From assembly GCF_003937945.1 (NCBI RefSeq), contig NZ_RSEC01000010.1, forward strand, positions 1 through 35,891: a stretch of 35,891 nucleotides of DNA. The letters run 5' to 3'. Origin of the DNA: Amycolatopsis eburnea (GTDB lineage Bacteria; Actinomycetota; Actinomycetes; Mycobacteriales; Pseudonocardiaceae). The notes under the pieces are model-generated. The model saw nothing but the letters and a program-made list of their open reading frames with translations, had not been told where the DNA came from and did not search any database. Position numbers and translations under genes: made by a program. This document shows, piece after piece, positions 1 to 12,380 of this stretch. Positions within the stretch are counted from its first letter, which is position 1. Every line of letters starts with the position of its first letter.

Positions 1-72
1 CGCTACATCGCCCGGGAGCTCTACCGGATCATCACCGCAAACGGCCTCGAACTCACCCCTCGACATCCATAG
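1..72 (+). pseudogene. 3' end of a probable IS110-family transposase (partial)
   Basis: The frame open from base 1 reads RYIARELYRIITANGLELT and a few more residues before a TAG at 70-72. The RYIARELYR stretch resembles the C-terminal KRY-x-ARE-x-YR signature of IS110-family DEDD transposases; this is from memory of the family and not from a search. Only about 23 codons are in the window, so the gene may be intact upstream or may be a remnant. It points toward rpsL but is separated from it by about 670 bp of non-coding sequence. IS110 elements have no long terminal inverted repeats, so no element end can be placed. Confidence 0.4.
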
Positions 73-97
73 GAGCATCCCTTTCATGACATCCTGC

Positions 98-184
98 GGC
101 GGCTTCGCCGACGTCCTGAATGACTCATTCAGGTCTTCGGAGGTCCTGGATGACTCATTCAAGACACCGCGGGGCCGCCCGGCG
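98..184 (+). repeat. 87-bp double-palindrome repeat, copy 1
   Basis: This block contains two dyads built on TGAATGA-C-TCATTCA. The first is a perfect 19-bp odd palindrome at 115-133 and the second, at 147-161, carries one change. The whole block matches the reverse complement of 16258-16344 at 84 of 87 positions by direct reading (differences at the bases following GTC, CTG and CGC). It lies outside genes. The strict conservation between the dyads (TCTTCGGAGGTC) shows that this is a unit and not two chance palindromes. Confidence 0.85.
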
Positions 185-237
185 CCACTCGCCGCGGCCT
201 GGCATCGGTCGGTTCAGACCGAGCGGGTCGGCCCCCG

Positions 238-257
238 GCGACTTTGCCGGAGCCCTG
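238..257 (+). repeat. 20-nt repeat arm, copy near rpsL
   Basis: GCGACTTTGCCGGAGCCCTG is the exact reverse complement of 16241-16260. In the other copy it directly abuts (and overlaps) the 87-bp double-palindrome unit; here it is separated from that unit by 56 bp (185-240) flanked by CCGGCG on both sides. Confidence 0.75.
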
Positions 258-667
258 TCGCCGGACGCCGTGAACGACCCTTTCACGACATCCCCGCGGC
301 GCCGGGCGGACCACACGCGCCAGGCCGAGCCCCCGCGCGCCGGAACATCCCGGGGTCCACACGCGTTGTGAACACCGGGGGCAGAACCACCACGTGCGGC
401 CGCCACACCGGTGCGACCGGACTTCGGAACATCCCCCGGCCGGGCGGTGCCGAGGGGTAGGCTGGACGTTCGCCGACCTTCAGACCCCCCGCCGCGCTCC
501 GTCCGGACCCGGGCGGGTATCTTTGGAGACCGTGCCCGGCATGCGTCGGGCCGCTCCGCGTGCCGTGCGGCATGGGCGGGGTGCTCAGGCATCCGGTCAC
601 CGGCTTCGGCAGGTCGGGGTTCCGACGGAAATCCCTCCGGGAAGTTACCGGTCGTCAGACCGTGACG

Positions 668-689
668 CGGGCCGACACGCCCGACCGCG
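668..689 (+). promoter_or_regulatory. rpsL leader hairpin with conserved 17-nt motif
   Basis: CGGGC (668-672) pairs with GCCCG (679-683) around a CGACAC loop. Bases 673-689 (CGACACGCCCGACCGCG) are identical to 5351-5367 in the rpsJ leader, and the similarity continues as GGxCCGG downstream. The motif ends about 50 nt before the rpsL start. A shared structured element in the leaders of two ribosomal operons suggests a common post-transcriptional control; this is inference. Confidence 0.5.
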
Positions 690-738
690 GGGGCCGGTGA
701 AGACACGAAGAAGCAGATCACGACAGGAAGCTGGTCCA

Positions 739-1113
739 TTGCCCACGATCCAGCAGCTGGTCCGCAAGGGCCGCCAGGACAAGGCTGCCAAGCAGAAGAC
801 CGCGGCCCTCAAGGGGAGCCCGCAGCGGCGCGGCGTGTGCACCCGCGTGTACACGACCACCCCCAAGAAGCCGAACTCGGCGCTGCGCAAGGTCGCGCGT
901 GTGAAGCTGACCAGCGGCATCGAGGTCACCGCCTACATCCCCGGTGAGGGCCACAACCTGCAGGAGCACTCGATGGTGCTCGTGCGCGGTGGTCGTGTGA
1001 AGGACCTTCCGGGTGTCCGTTACAAGATCATCCGCGGTTCGCTCGACACGCAGGGTGTCAAGAACCGCAAGCAGGCGCGCAGCCGGTACGGCGCGAAGAA
1101 GGAGAAGAGCTAA
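739..1113 (+). CDS. rpsL: 30S ribosomal protein S12
   Basis: S12 sits at the decoding centre of the 30S subunit and affects accuracy of tRNA selection. The protein is 124 residues, the usual length, and begins at the family start [11 protein letters not shown]. The start is a TTG at 739, with AGGAAG at 725-730 eight bases upstream; the frame is open further upstream but shows no S12 similarity there. The decoding loop [13 protein letters not shown] carries Lys43 and the second loop [12 protein letters not shown] carries Lys88, the residues whose change gives streptomycin resistance, so this is the unmutated form. First gene of the str operon; its TAA overlaps the rpsG ATG by one base. Confidence 0.98.
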   Translation: MPTIQQLVRKGRQDKAAKQKTAALKGSPQRRGVCTRVYTTTPKKPNSALRKVARVKLTSGIEVTAYIPGEGHNLQEHSMVLVRGGRVKDLPGVRYKIIRGSLDTQGVKNRKQARSRYGAKKEKS

Positions 1114-1583
1114 TGCCCCGCAAGGGTCCGGCCCCGAAGCGGCCGCTGATCTCCGACCCCGTCTACGCCTCCCCGCTGGTCACCCAGCTGGTGAACAAGG
1201 TGCTGAAGGACGGGAAGCGGTCCCTGGCCGAGCGCATCGTGTACGGCGCGCTCGAAGGCGCTCGCGAGAAGACGGGCACCGACCCGGTCGTCACGCTGAA
1301 GCGCGCTCTCGACAACGTGAAGCCCACCATCGAGGTGAAGAGCCGCCGCGTCGGTGGCGCCACCTACCAGGTGCCGATCGAGGTCAAGCCGGGCCGCTCG
1401 ACGACCCTGGCGCTGCGCTGGCTGGTCTCCTTCTCGCAGGCTCGCCGCGAGAAGACGATGATCGAGCGCCTGCAGAACGAGCTCCTGGACGCTTCCAACG
1501 GCCTCGGTGCCTCCGTGAAGCGTCGCGAGGACACGCACAAGATGGCCGAGTCCAACCGGGCCTTCGCGCACTACCGCTGGTGA
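1113..1583 (+). CDS. rpsG: 30S ribosomal protein S7
   Basis: S7 nucleates assembly of the 30S head and binds the 3' major domain of 16S rRNA. The 156-residue product begins [10 protein letters not shown], typical of actinobacteria, and carries the family signature region [15 protein letters not shown] and ends in [12 protein letters not shown]. The ATG overlaps the rpsL stop (TAATG), which implies translational coupling. It is followed by 63 bp and then fusA, the normal str-operon order. Length and ends are as expected. Confidence 0.98.
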   Translation: MPRKGPAPKRPLISDPVYASPLVTQLVNKVLKDGKRSLAERIVYGALEGAREKTGTDPVVTLKRALDNVKPTIEVKSRRVGGATYQVPIEVKPGRSTTLALRWLVSFSQARREKTMIERLQNELLDASNGLGASVKRREDTHKMAESNRAFAHYRW

Positions 1584-1646
1584 TTTCCGCCCGGCATCAG
1601 ATGCAAGCCATGCCGGGCCCCACGCTTGAGACAGGGGAACATTCTC

Positions 1647-3746
<2,100 letters not shown>

Positions 3747-3811
3747 CTCCCCCAGCGCTCGCGGGCATTAAGGGACTCTCCTGAACGTCCGCAGCACCGA
3801 CGAAGGAACAT

Positions 3812-3841
3812 TCAGCGGGCGGCAGCCACGCCGCCCGCTGA
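3812..3841 (+). terminator. Hairpin between fusA and tuf
   Basis: A perfect 12-bp stem (3812-3823 with 3830-3841) closes a six-base loop (AGCCAC). No T-run follows. It sits 33 bp before the tuf start, so it could be a partial terminator, an RNA-processing site or a 3' end protector that lets fusA and tuf transcripts differ in amount. Confidence 0.5.
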
Positions 3842-3874
3842 GCACGAAGCAAATCAGTCCAGGAGGACATTCCA

Positions 3875-5068
<1,194 letters not shown>

Positions 5069-5080
5069 TTTCACGCCCCG

Positions 5081-5103
5081 GCCGGGGGTAATACACCCCC
5101 GGC
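5081..5103 (+). terminator. Hairpin after tuf
   Basis: GCCGGGGGT (5081-5089) pairs perfectly with ACCCCCGGC (5095-5103) around a five-base loop. It begins 12 bases after the tuf stop and no long T-run follows, as is common for actinobacterial terminators. It probably ends the str operon. Confidence 0.6.
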
Positions 5104-5474
5104 TCAAGGGCGTCAAATCACGTGTGCGACACTATTCAGGTTGCTCGTCCTGGGGCGGCCGATCCTCGTCGGGGTTTTCTCCGCGGGGGTCCGGCCGCCC
5201 TGGCGCGAGTGGCCACGGTCCGCCGAGCCTCTTCCTTCGGGTAGGCGAGCGGGCAAAGGCGGTGAGACGGCCAGCCGGCTCATAGCCTCCTCACGTTGAG
5301 GAAGACCAGGCAAGACGACGATCCCGCGGGATCCGTCTGTGCGTCGGGCGCGACACGCCCGACCGCGTGGACCGGGGACAGGGCCGTTGAACTGCGGAAA
5401 CCCAACCAGGGTGGCGACATCCGGGCGGGGTTTGTGAGATAGCGGCACGAGACGACAAGGAACGAGCAGCCACC
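5104..5474 (+). promoter_or_regulatory. S10 operon leader region
   Basis: No gene is seen. The region must hold the promoter of the S10 operon, but I see no clear -35/-10 pair (CATAGCCT near 5281-5288 is a weak -10 candidate). It contains a perfect 14-bp palindrome GATCCCGCGGGATC at 5320-5333 and a hairpin at 5343-5363 carrying the motif shared with the rpsL leader. A leader of this length suggests regulation at the RNA level. Confidence 0.5.
5343..5367 (+). promoter_or_regulatory. rpsJ leader hairpin with conserved 17-nt motif
   Basis: GTCGGGCG (5343-5350) pairs perfectly with CGCCCGAC (5356-5363) around the loop CGACA. Bases 5351-5367 match 673-689 in the rpsL leader exactly. The left arm differs between the two leaders, yet both can fold with CGACA(C) in the loop. 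That pattern points to an RNA element more than to a DNA operator. Confidence 0.5.
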
Positions 5475-5780
5475 ATGGCGGGACAGAAGATCCGCATCCG
5501 GCTCAAGGCCTACGACCACGAGGCGATCGACACCTCGGCGCGCAAGATCGTGGAGACGGTCACGCGCACCGGCGCCCGGGTTGTCGGGCCGGTGCCGCTG
5601 CCCACCGAGAAGAACGTTTACTGCGTCATCCGCTCGCCGCACAAGTACAAGGACTCGCGCGAGCACTTCGAGATGCGCACGCACAAGCGTCTGATCGACA
5701 TCCTCGACCCGACGCCGAAGACGGTCGACGCGCTCATGCGCATCGACCTGCCGGCGAGCGTCGACGTCAACATCCAGTAA
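5475..5780 (+). CDS. rpsJ: 30S ribosomal protein S10
   Basis: S10 is a 30S head protein; as NusE it also joins the transcription antitermination complex with NusB. The 101-residue product begins [19 protein letters not shown] and contains the [20 protein letters not shown] segment of the family and the C-terminal VDVNIQ. The ATG lies in CCACCATGG with an AAGGA at 5457-5461, a rather long 13-base spacing. First gene of the S10 operon, preceded by a leader of about 370 bp. Confidence 0.98.
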   Translation: MAGQKIRIRLKAYDHEAIDTSARKIVETVTRTGARVVGPVPLPTEKNVYCVIRSPHKYKDSREHFEMRTHKRLIDILDPTPKTVDALMRIDLPASVDVNIQ

Positions 5781-5811
5781 GCGTTGGGCGAGCGGCGGAG
5801 ATAAGAGACTC

Positions 5812-6468
5812 ATGTCTGACAGGCAGATGAAGGGCATCCTGGGCACCAAGCTCGGCATGACCCAGGTCTTCGACGAGCAGAACCGGGTTGTCCCGGTCAC
5901 CGTCGTGAAGGCCGGTCCGAACGTGGTCACCCAGGTTCGGACCCAGGAGAAGGACGGCTACAAGGCCGTGCAGCTGGCGTTCGGCGCGGTCGACCCGCGC
6001 AAGGTGAACAAGCCGCGCACCGGCCACTACGACAAGGCGGGCGTGACGCCGCGCCGGTACCTCGCCGAGCTGCGCACCACCGACGCCGAGACCTACGAGG
6101 TCGGCCAGGAGATCACCGCCGAGGTGTTCGCCGCCGGCGTCGAGGTCGACGTGACCGGTACCAGCAAGGGCAAGGGCTACGCGGGTGTCATGAAGCGCCA
6201 CGGCTTCAAGGGCCAGGGCGCGAGCCACGGTGCCCAGGCCGTGCACCGCAAGCCGGGTTCGATCGGTGGCTGCGCCACCCCCGGCCGCGTCTTCAAGGGC
6301 CTGCGCATGGCGGGCCGGATGGGCAACGACCGGGTCACCACGCAGAACCTGACCGTGCACGCCGTGCGTGCCGAGGACGGCCTGCTGCTGATCAAGGGCG
6401 CCGTGCCCGGTCCCAAGGGCGGCCTGCTGTTCGTGCGCAGCGCCGCGAAGGGTGGTAACTCCGAATGA
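5812..6468 (+). CDS. rplC: 50S ribosomal protein L3
   Basis: L3 is an early-assembling 50S protein whose loop reaches the peptidyl transferase centre. The 218-residue product starts [20 protein letters not shown] and contains the family core [10 protein letters not shown] and [19 protein letters not shown]. It lies 31 bp after rpsJ, with GGAG at about 5796, and its TGA overlaps the rplD ATG by four bases (ATGA). Length and order are standard. Confidence 0.98.
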   Translation: MSDRQMKGILGTKLGMTQVFDEQNRVVPVTVVKAGPNVVTQVRTQEKDGYKAVQLAFGAVDPRKVNKPRTGHYDKAGVTPRRYLAELRTTDAETYEVGQEITAEVFAAGVEVDVTGTSKGKGYAGVMKRHGFKGQGASHGAQAVHRKPGSIGGCATPGRVFKGLRMAGRMGNDRVTTQNLTVHAVRAEDGLLLIKGAVPGPKGGLLFVRSAAKGGNSE

Positions 6469-7154
6469 CAAGCGTCGAGCTGAAGACCCCGGCCGGTAAA
6501 GCCGACGGCACCGTGGACCTCCCCGAGGAGATCTTCGACGTGCAGGCCAACGTCGCGCTGATGCACCAGGTCGTGGTGGCCCAGCAGGCCGCCGCGCGCC
6601 AGGGCACGCACGACACGAAGACCCGTGGTGAGGTCTCCGGTGGCGGCAAGAAGCCGTACCGGCAGAAGGGCACCGGCCGTGCCCGCCAGGGTTCGACCCG
6701 CGCGCCGCAGTTCGTCGGCGGTGGCGTCGTCCACGGCCCCACGCCGCGTGACTACTCGCAGCGCACCCCGAAGAAGATGAAGGCCGCCGCCCTGCGTGGC
6801 GCCCTCTCCGACCGGGCGCGCGCCGGCCAGCTGCACATCGTCACCGAGCTGGTGACCGGTGAGAAGCCGTCGACCAAGGCCGCCAAGACCGCCCTCGCCG
6901 CCGTCACGGCCGCGAAGCGCGTGCTCGTGGTGCTGGACCGGGCCGACGAGCTGAGCTGGGTTTCCCTGCGGAACCTGCCCGAGGTGCACCTCCTCTGGGC
7001 GGACCAGCTCAACACCTACGACGTGCTGGTCAACGACGACGTCGTGTTCACCAAGGCCGCGTACGACGCGTTCGTCGCCGGCCCCGTCCGCGGCAAGGCC
7101 GTCAAGGCTTCCGCGCGGTCGGGCGAGGTCACGGAAGGGAGTGACGAGAAGTGA
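6465..7154 (+). CDS. rplD: 50S ribosomal protein L4
   Basis: L4 lines the peptide exit tunnel and in some bacteria represses the S10 operon by binding its leader. The 229-residue product has the extended loop [20 protein letters not shown] that reaches the tunnel and the C-terminal [19 protein letters not shown] region. The start overlaps rplC by four bases and the end overlaps rplW by four. The last 20 residues ([18 protein letters not shown]) form a short, probably unstructured tail. Confidence 0.97.
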   Translation: MTSVELKTPAGKADGTVDLPEEIFDVQANVALMHQVVVAQQAAARQGTHDTKTRGEVSGGGKKPYRQKGTGRARQGSTRAPQFVGGGVVHGPTPRDYSQRTPKKMKAAALRGALSDRARAGQLHIVTELVTGEKPSTKAAKTALAAVTAAKRVLVVLDRADELSWVSLRNLPEVHLLWADQLNTYDVLVNDDVVFTKAAYDAFVAGPVRGKAVKASARSGEVTEGSDEK

Positions 7155-7462
7155 GTTCGGTCGCCATTCCGGACCCCCGCGACATCCTGCTCGCGCCGGT
7201 CATCTCCGAGAAGTCCTACGGGCTGCTCGAGGACCACAAGTACACGTTCATCGTCCGCCCGGACGCCAACAAGACCCAGATCAAGATCGCGGTCGAGAAG
7301 GTGTTCGGCGTCAAGGTGGTCAGCGTCAACACGGCCAACCGCCAGGGCAAGCGGAAGCGGACTCGCGCGGGCTTCGGCAAGCGCAAGGACACCAAGCGCG
7401 CCATCGTGACTCTTTCGCCCGAGAGCAAGGCGATCGAGATCTTCGGCGGACCCACCGCGTAA
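7151..7462 (+). CDS. rplW: 50S ribosomal protein L23
   Basis: L23 lies at the exit of the peptide tunnel and is the docking site for trigger factor and SRP. The 103-residue product contains [18 protein letters not shown] and the [15 protein letters not shown] strand region typical of the family. The start is GTG at 7151, overlapping the rplD stop (GTGA); the preceding GAAGGGAGTGACGAGAA supplies a weak ribosome binding site, so coupling to rplD is likely. Confidence 0.97.
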   Translation: MSSVAIPDPRDILLAPVISEKSYGLLEDHKYTFIVRPDANKTQIKIAVEKVFGVKVVSVNTANRQGKRKRTRAGFGKRKDTKRAIVTLSPESKAIEIFGGPTA

Positions 7463-7477
7463 AGGACTGAGCTGACA

Positions 7478-8314
7478 ATGGGCATCCGCAAGTACAAGCC
7501 GACGACCCCGGGTCGTCGCGGTTCGAGCGTCTCGGACTTCGCCGAGATCACCCGCTCCACCCCGGAGAAGTCGCTGCTTCGTCCGCTGAGCGGTTCGGGC
7601 GGTCGCAACTCGTCCGGCAAGATCACCACCCGGCACAAGGGTGGCGGCCACAAGCGCGCGTACCGCGTCATCGACTTCCGTCGCAACGACAAGGACGGCA
7701 TCCCCGCCAAGGTCGCGCACATCGAGTACGACCCCAACCGGTCCGCTCGCATCGCGCTGCTGCACTACGCCGACGGCGAGAAGCGCTACATCATCGCGCC
7801 GGAGAAGCTGAAGCAGGGCGACACCGTCGAGAACGGCCCCCGTGCCGACATCAAGCCGGGCAACAACCTGCCGCTGCGCAACATCCCCGTCGGCACCGTG
7901 ATCCACGCGATCGAGCTCCGCCCCGGCGGCGGCGCGAAGATGGCGCGGTCGGCCGGCGCGAAGGTGCAGCTCGTCGCCAAGGACGGGCCGTACGCCCAGC
8001 TGCGTCTCCCCTCGGGCGAGATCCGCAACGTGGACGTGCGCAACCGCGCCACGGTCGGCGAGGTCGGCAACTCCGAGCACGCCAACATCAACTGGGGCAA
8101 GGCCGGCCGCAACCGCTGGCGCGGCAAGCGCCCCACGGTCCGCGGTGTCGTCATGAACCCGGTCGACCACCCGCACGGTGGTGGTGAGGGCAAGACCTCC
8201 GGTGGTCGCCACCCGGTCAACCCGAACGGTAAGCCCGAGGGCCGCACGCGCCGGCGCAAGCCGTCCGACGCCCTCATCGTCCGCCGCCGCCGCACCGGCA
8301 AGAACAAGCGCTGA
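7478..8314 (+). CDS. rplB: 50S ribosomal protein L2
   Basis: L2 is needed for subunit joining and peptidyl transferase activity. The 278-residue product begins [15 protein letters not shown] and carries [17 protein letters not shown] in the N-terminal OB-like domain and the strongly conserved C-terminal segment [16 protein letters not shown], whose histidine is critical in E. coli L2. Fifteen bases separate it from rplW, with AAAGGA as binding site. Length matches the family. Confidence 0.98.
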   Translation: MGIRKYKPTTPGRRGSSVSDFAEITRSTPEKSLLRPLSGSGGRNSSGKITTRHKGGGHKRAYRVIDFRRNDKDGIPAKVAHIEYDPNRSARIALLHYADGEKRYIIAPEKLKQGDTVENGPRADIKPGNNLPLRNIPVGTVIHAIELRPGGGAKMARSAGAKVQLVAKDGPYAQLRLPSGEIRNVDVRNRATVGEVGNSEHANINWGKAGRNRWRGKRPTVRGVVMNPVDHPHGGGEGKTSGGRHPVNPNGKPEGRTRRRKPSDALIVRRRRTGKNKR

Positions 8315-8332
8315 GCAGGGAGGTAGAACAAC

Positions 8333-8614
8333 ATGCCACGTAGCCTCAAGAAGGGCCCGTTCGTGGACGACCACCTGCTCAAGAAGGTGGACGCGCTGAA
8401 CGAATCGGGTAAGAAGACGGTCATCAAGACCTGGTCGCGCCGCTCGACGATCATCCCGGACTTCCTGGGTCACACGATCGCCGTGCACGACGGCCGCAAG
8501 CACGTCCCGGTGTTCGTCACCGAGGCCATGGTGGGTCACAAGCTGGGCGAGTTCGCCCCGACGCGGACCTTCAAGGGCCACATCAAGGACGACCGCAAGT
8601 CGCGCCGCCGCTGA
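8333..8614 (+). CDS. rpsS: 30S ribosomal protein S19
   Basis: S19 forms a heterodimer with S13 in the 30S head and contacts A- and P-site tRNA. The 93-residue product begins [19 protein letters not shown] and contains [27 protein letters not shown] and [16 protein letters not shown]; each part is standard. GGGAGG at 8318-8323 lies nine bases before the ATG. Position after rplB is the normal S10-operon order. Confidence 0.98.
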   Translation: MPRSLKKGPFVDDHLLKKVDALNESGKKTVIKTWSRRSTIIPDFLGHTIAVHDGRKHVPVFVTEAMVGHKLGEFAPTRTFKGHIKDDRKSRRR

Positions 8615-8645
8615 GCGGGCACGAAACCAGACAAGGGAAGTAGCG

Positions 8646-9061
8646 ATGAACGCCCAGAACGACGCGACGGTCGAGGCCCTGCCTACGGCTTACGCGCGGG
8701 CTCGCTTCGTCCGGGACTCGCCGACCAAGGTGCGCCGGGTGATCGAGCTCATCAAGGGACGTAGCGCCGCCGACGCCTTGGCCGTGCTCCGGTTCGCCCC
8801 GCAGGCGGCCAGCGAGCCGGTCGCGAAGGTGCTCGCCAGCGCCGTGGCCAACGCCGAGAACAACCTTCAGCTGGACCCGGAGACGCTCTGGGTCAAGAAC
8901 GCGTACGCCGACGAGGGCCCCACCCTCAAGCGCATCCGCCCGCGGGCCCAGGGCCGCGCGTACCGGATCCGCAAGCGGACCAGCCACATCACCGTCGAGG
9001 TGGAGTCGCGTCCGGCCGTCGCGCAGAAGGCTCAGAGCAAGAAGAAGGCAGGTGGCCGGTA

Positions 9062-9062
<1 letters not shown>
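8646..9062 (+). CDS. rplV: 50S ribosomal protein L22
   Basis: L22 lines the exit tunnel with a long beta-hairpin that affects macrolide binding. The 138-residue product has [20 protein letters not shown] near the N-terminus and the hairpin region [19 protein letters not shown] followed by THITVEV-like sequence (SHITVEVE). AAGGGAAG lies upstream of the ATG. Its TAG overlaps the rpsC GTG by one base. The last 20 residues are Lys/Ala-rich. Confidence 0.98.
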
Positions 9063-9889
<827 letters not shown>

Positions 9890-9892
9890 GAC

Positions 9893-10312
9893 GTGCTCAT
9901 CCCGCGCAGGGTCAAGCACCGGAAGCAGCACTCCCCGAAGCGCCACGGCGCCGCCAAGGGTGGCACGAAGGTCAGCTTCGGCGAGTACGGCATCCAGGCG
10001 CTTGAGCACAGCTACGTGACGAACCGGCAGATCGAGTCCGCTCGTATCGCCATGACCCGTCACATCAAGCGTGGCGGCAAGGTGTGGACGACCATCTACC
10101 CGGACCGCCCGCTGACCAAGAAGCCGGCCGAGACCCGGATGGGTTCCGGTAAGGGTTCGCCCGAGTGGTGGATCGCCAACGTGAAGCCGGGCCGCGTGAT
10201 GTTCGAGATCTCGTTCCCGAACGAGGAGACGGCCCGCGAGGCGCTGCGCCGCGCGATCCACAAGCTGCCCATGAAGTGCCGCATCGTGACCCGTGAAGGT
10301 GGTGAGTTCTGA
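9893..10312 (+). CDS. rplP: 50S ribosomal protein L16
   Basis: L16 helps position A-site tRNA in the 50S subunit. The 139-residue product starts [15 protein letters not shown] and contains the family signature region around [19 protein letters not shown]. The GTG start has GGAGGG at 9880-9885 seven bases upstream. Its TGA overlaps the rpmC ATG by one base. Standard length and position. Confidence 0.98.
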   Translation: MLIPRRVKHRKQHSPKRHGAAKGGTKVSFGEYGIQALEHSYVTNRQIESARIAMTRHIKRGGKVWTTIYPDRPLTKKPAETRMGSGKGSPEWWIANVKPGRVMFEISFPNEETAREALRRAIHKLPMKCRIVTREGGEF

Positions 10313-10557
10313 TGGCGAAGGCAGGTGCCCTGGCATCGGAGCTGCGTGAGCTCACCGCGGAAGAGCTCGTCCTGCGTCTGAAGGAGTACAAGGAGGAGCT
10401 GTTCAACCTCCGCTTCCAGATGGCGACCGGGCAGCTCGACAACAACCGCCGTCTGCGCACCGTCCGCACGGACATCGCGCGGATCTACACGGTCATGCGC
10501 GAGCGCGAACTCGGCCTGTCCGTTGCCCCCGACGCCGAGAGTGAAGGTGCCGCATGA
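10312..10557 (+). CDS. rpmC: 50S ribosomal protein L29
   Basis: L29 lies near the tunnel exit beside L23. The 81-residue product has the helical-hairpin core [56 protein letters not shown], read here in parts; the end, about ten residues ([10 protein letters not shown]), is acidic and not part of the core. Overlaps rplP by one base (TGATG) and rpsQ by four (ATGA), so it is translated in a coupled chain. Confidence 0.97.
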   Translation: MAKAGALASELRELTAEELVLRLKEYKEELFNLRFQMATGQLDNNRRLRTVRTDIARIYTVMRERELGLSVAPDAESEGAA

Positions 10558-10832
10558 GCGAGCCCACCACCGAGACGCCGGCCCGGAACGACCGCAAGGT
10601 CCGCGAGGGCTACGTCGTCTCGGACAAGATGAACAAGACGATCGTGGTCGAGCTCGAGGACCGCAAGAAGCACCCCCGTTACTCGAAGGTCGTCCGCACC
10701 ACCTCCAAGGTGAAGGTGCACGACGAGAACAACGAGGCGGGTCAGGGTGACCGGGTCCTTCTGATGGAGACCCGCCCGCTGTCGGCGACGAAGCGGTGGC
10801 GCCTGGTGCAGATCGTGGAGAAGGCCAAGTAA
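10554..10832 (+). CDS. rpsQ: 30S ribosomal protein S17
   Basis: S17 binds the 5' domain of 16S rRNA and is an early assembly protein. The 92-residue product has an OB fold with [39 protein letters not shown] and [20 protein letters not shown]. The N-terminus ([13 protein letters not shown]) is a short non-conserved extension. Last gene of the S10 block; a 78-bp gap follows before rplN. Confidence 0.97.
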   Translation: MSEPTTETPARNDRKVREGYVVSDKMNKTIVVELEDRKKHPRYSKVVRTTSKVKVHDENNEAGQGDRVLLMETRPLSATKRWRLVQIVEKAK

Positions 10833-10910
10833 GCAGGGCTCTTTCGGGAGTTCTTAGTTCCGCAAGGCTCGCTCGTCGGGCGAGAACCGGCGCGACATAC
10901 AGGAGTTGAC

Positions 10911-11279
10911 GTGATCCAGCAGGAGTCGCGGCTTCGGGTAGCCGACAACACGGGTGCGAAGGAAATCCTCTGCATCCGCGTTCTCGGTGGTTCCGGGCGG
11001 CGCTACGCCGGCATCGGCGACATCATCGTCGCCACCGTGAAGGACGCCATCCCGGCCGCCGGGGTGAAGAAGGGCGACGTCGTCAAGGCCGTCATCGTCC
11101 GCACGGTCAAGGAGCGTCGTCGTCCGGACGGTTCCTACATCCGGTTCGACGAGAACGCCGCCGTGCTCATCAAGAACGACAACGAGCCCCGCGGCACCCG
11201 CATCTTCGGTCCGGTGGGCCGCGAGCTGCGCGACCGAAAGTTCATGAAGATCATTTCGCTCGCGCCGGAGGTGCTGTGA
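10911..11279 (+). CDS. rplN: 50S ribosomal protein L14
   Basis: L14 forms an intersubunit bridge and is the binding site of the silencing factor RsfS. The 122-residue product starts [20 protein letters not shown] and contains [21 protein letters not shown] and FGPVGRELR. The GTG start follows CAGGAG at about 10900. First gene of the spc block. Its TGA overlaps the rplX region. Standard length. Confidence 0.98.
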   Translation: MIQQESRLRVADNTGAKEILCIRVLGGSGRRYAGIGDIIVATVKDAIPAAGVKKGDVVKAVIVRTVKERRRPDGSYIRFDENAAVLIKNDNEPRGTRIFGPVGRELRDRKFMKIISLAPEVL

Positions 11280-11593
11280 TGAAGGTGAAGAAGGGCGACA
11301 CGGTCGTCGTCATCGCCGGCAAGGACAAGGGCGCCAAGGGCAAGGTCATTCAGGCTTACCCCGAGCGCGACCGCGTGCTGGTCGAGGGCGTGAACCGGAT
11401 CAAGAAGCACACGCGGATCAGCCAGACCCAGCGCGGCGCGCAGTCCGGCGGCATCGTCACGCAGGAGGCGCCCATCCACGTCTCGAACGTGATGGTCGTC
11501 GACTCGGACGGCAAGCCGTCCCGGGTGGGTTACCGCATCGGCGAGGACGGCAAGAAGGTCCGGATCTCGCGCCGGAACGGTAAGGACATCTGA
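11279..11593 (+). CDS. rplX: 50S ribosomal protein L24
   Basis: L24 initiates assembly of the 50S subunit. The 104-residue product [21 protein letters not shown] has the N-terminal KOW motif ([18 protein letters not shown]), and a second half with [16 protein letters not shown]. Two starts are adjacent, GTG 11276 and ATG 11279; the ATG gives the usual MKVKKGD N-terminus and lies seven bases after CCGGAGG (11265-11271). Either way it overlaps the rplN stop. Confidence 0.97.
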   Translation: MKVKKGDTVVVIAGKDKGAKGKVIQAYPERDRVLVEGVNRIKKHTRISQTQRGAQSGGIVTQEAPIHVSNVMVVDSDGKPSRVGYRIGEDGKKVRISRRNGKDI

Positions 11594-12156
11594 TGACCAC
11601 CGCAGAGAAGGTCGCGCCGCGCCTCAAGGTGCGCTACCGCGACGAGATCAAGGGCCAGCTGCAGGCGGAGTTCTCCTTCGCCAACGTCCACCAGATCCCG
11701 GGCGTGGTGAAGGTCGTCGTGAACATGGGTGTCGGCGACGCCGCCCGTGACAGCAAGCTGATCGAGGGCGCGGTCAAGGACCTCGCCCTGATCACCGGTC
11801 AGAAGCCCGAGGTCCGGAAGGCCCGCAAGTCCATCGCGCAGTTCAAGCTGCGCGAGGGCCAGCCGATCGGCGCGCGCGTCACGCTGCGCGGCGACCGGAT
11901 GTGGGAGTTCCTCGACCGGCTGCTGACCATCGCGCTGCCGCGTATCCGCGACTTCCGCGGGCTTTCGCCGAAGCAGTTCGACGGCCACGGCAACTACACG
12001 TTCGGTCTCAACGAGCAGTCGATGTTCCACGAGATCGACCCCGACTCCATCGACCGCCCCCGCGGCATGGACGTCACCGTCGTCACGACCGCCACGAACG
12101 ACGACGAGGGCCGGGCGCTGCTGCGCAAGCTCGGCTTCCCGTTCAAGGAGAACTGA
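11593..12156 (+). CDS. rplE: 50S ribosomal protein L5
   Basis: L5 binds 5S rRNA with L18 and L25 and contacts P-site tRNA. The 187-residue product has [18 protein letters not shown], the signature [14 protein letters not shown], and [20 protein letters not shown]. The ATG overlaps the rplX stop (TGATG). Standard length and position in the spc operon. Confidence 0.98.
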   Translation: MTTAEKVAPRLKVRYRDEIKGQLQAEFSFANVHQIPGVVKVVVNMGVGDAARDSKLIEGAVKDLALITGQKPEVRKARKSIAQFKLREGQPIGARVTLRGDRMWEFLDRLLTIALPRIRDFRGLSPKQFDGHGNYTFGLNEQSMFHEIDPDSIDRPRGMDVTVVTTATNDDEGRALLRKLGFPFKEN

Positions 12157-12160
12157 GCCG

Positions 12161-12346
12161 ATGGCCAAGAAAGCACTGGTCCACAAGGCCGCGAAGAAGC
12201 CGAAGTTCGCCGTGCGCGCCTACACCCGCTGCCAGCGGTGCGGCCGCCCGCACGCCGTGTTCCGCAAGTTCGGGCTCTGCCGGATCTGCCTTCGCGAGAT
12301 GGCGCACGCGGGCGAGCTGCCCGGCGTCCGCAAGTCCAGCTGGTAA
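12161..12346 (+). CDS. rpsZ: 30S ribosomal protein S14, zinc-binding type Z
   Basis: S14 is a late-assembling 30S head protein. This is the short 61-residue type with a zinc ribbon: Cys24-x2-Cys27 and Cys40-x2-Cys43 (CQRC, CRIC). The longer zinc-free S14 found in many actinobacteria as a zinc-starvation replacement is not here. It lies four bases after rplE. The sequence ends VRKSSW as in the family. Confidence 0.98.
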   Translation: MAKKALVHKAAKKPKFAVRAYTRCQRCGRPHAVFRKFGLCRICLREMAHAGELPGVRKSSW

Positions 12347-12380
12347 GAGCTTCTTTTCGAAAACTCCACTTCGCCACAGG

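Larger units (their letters stand above)
73..738. other. Non-coding region and rpsL leader
   Basis: No convincing gene lies here; open frames on both strands lack family resemblance and ribosome binding sites. It holds the palindromic repeat (98-184), a 20-nt block at 238-257 that recurs near 16250, an imperfect GTGAA...TTCAC dyad at about 270-286, possible -10-like boxes (TAGGCT at 458-463, TATCTT at 518-523, neither with a good -35), and a hairpin motif at 668-689 shared with the rpsJ leader. The str operon promoter is presumably in the second half. Confidence 0.6.

Noticed and set aside
98..184. A CRISPR array
   Set aside because: There are only two dyads with a constant spacer, and the whole unit is itself repeated elsewhere; no variable spacers or cas genes are present.
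394..738. An N-terminal extension of rpsL
   Set aside because: The frame is open but S12 has a fixed start, and the extension has no similarity or binding site.
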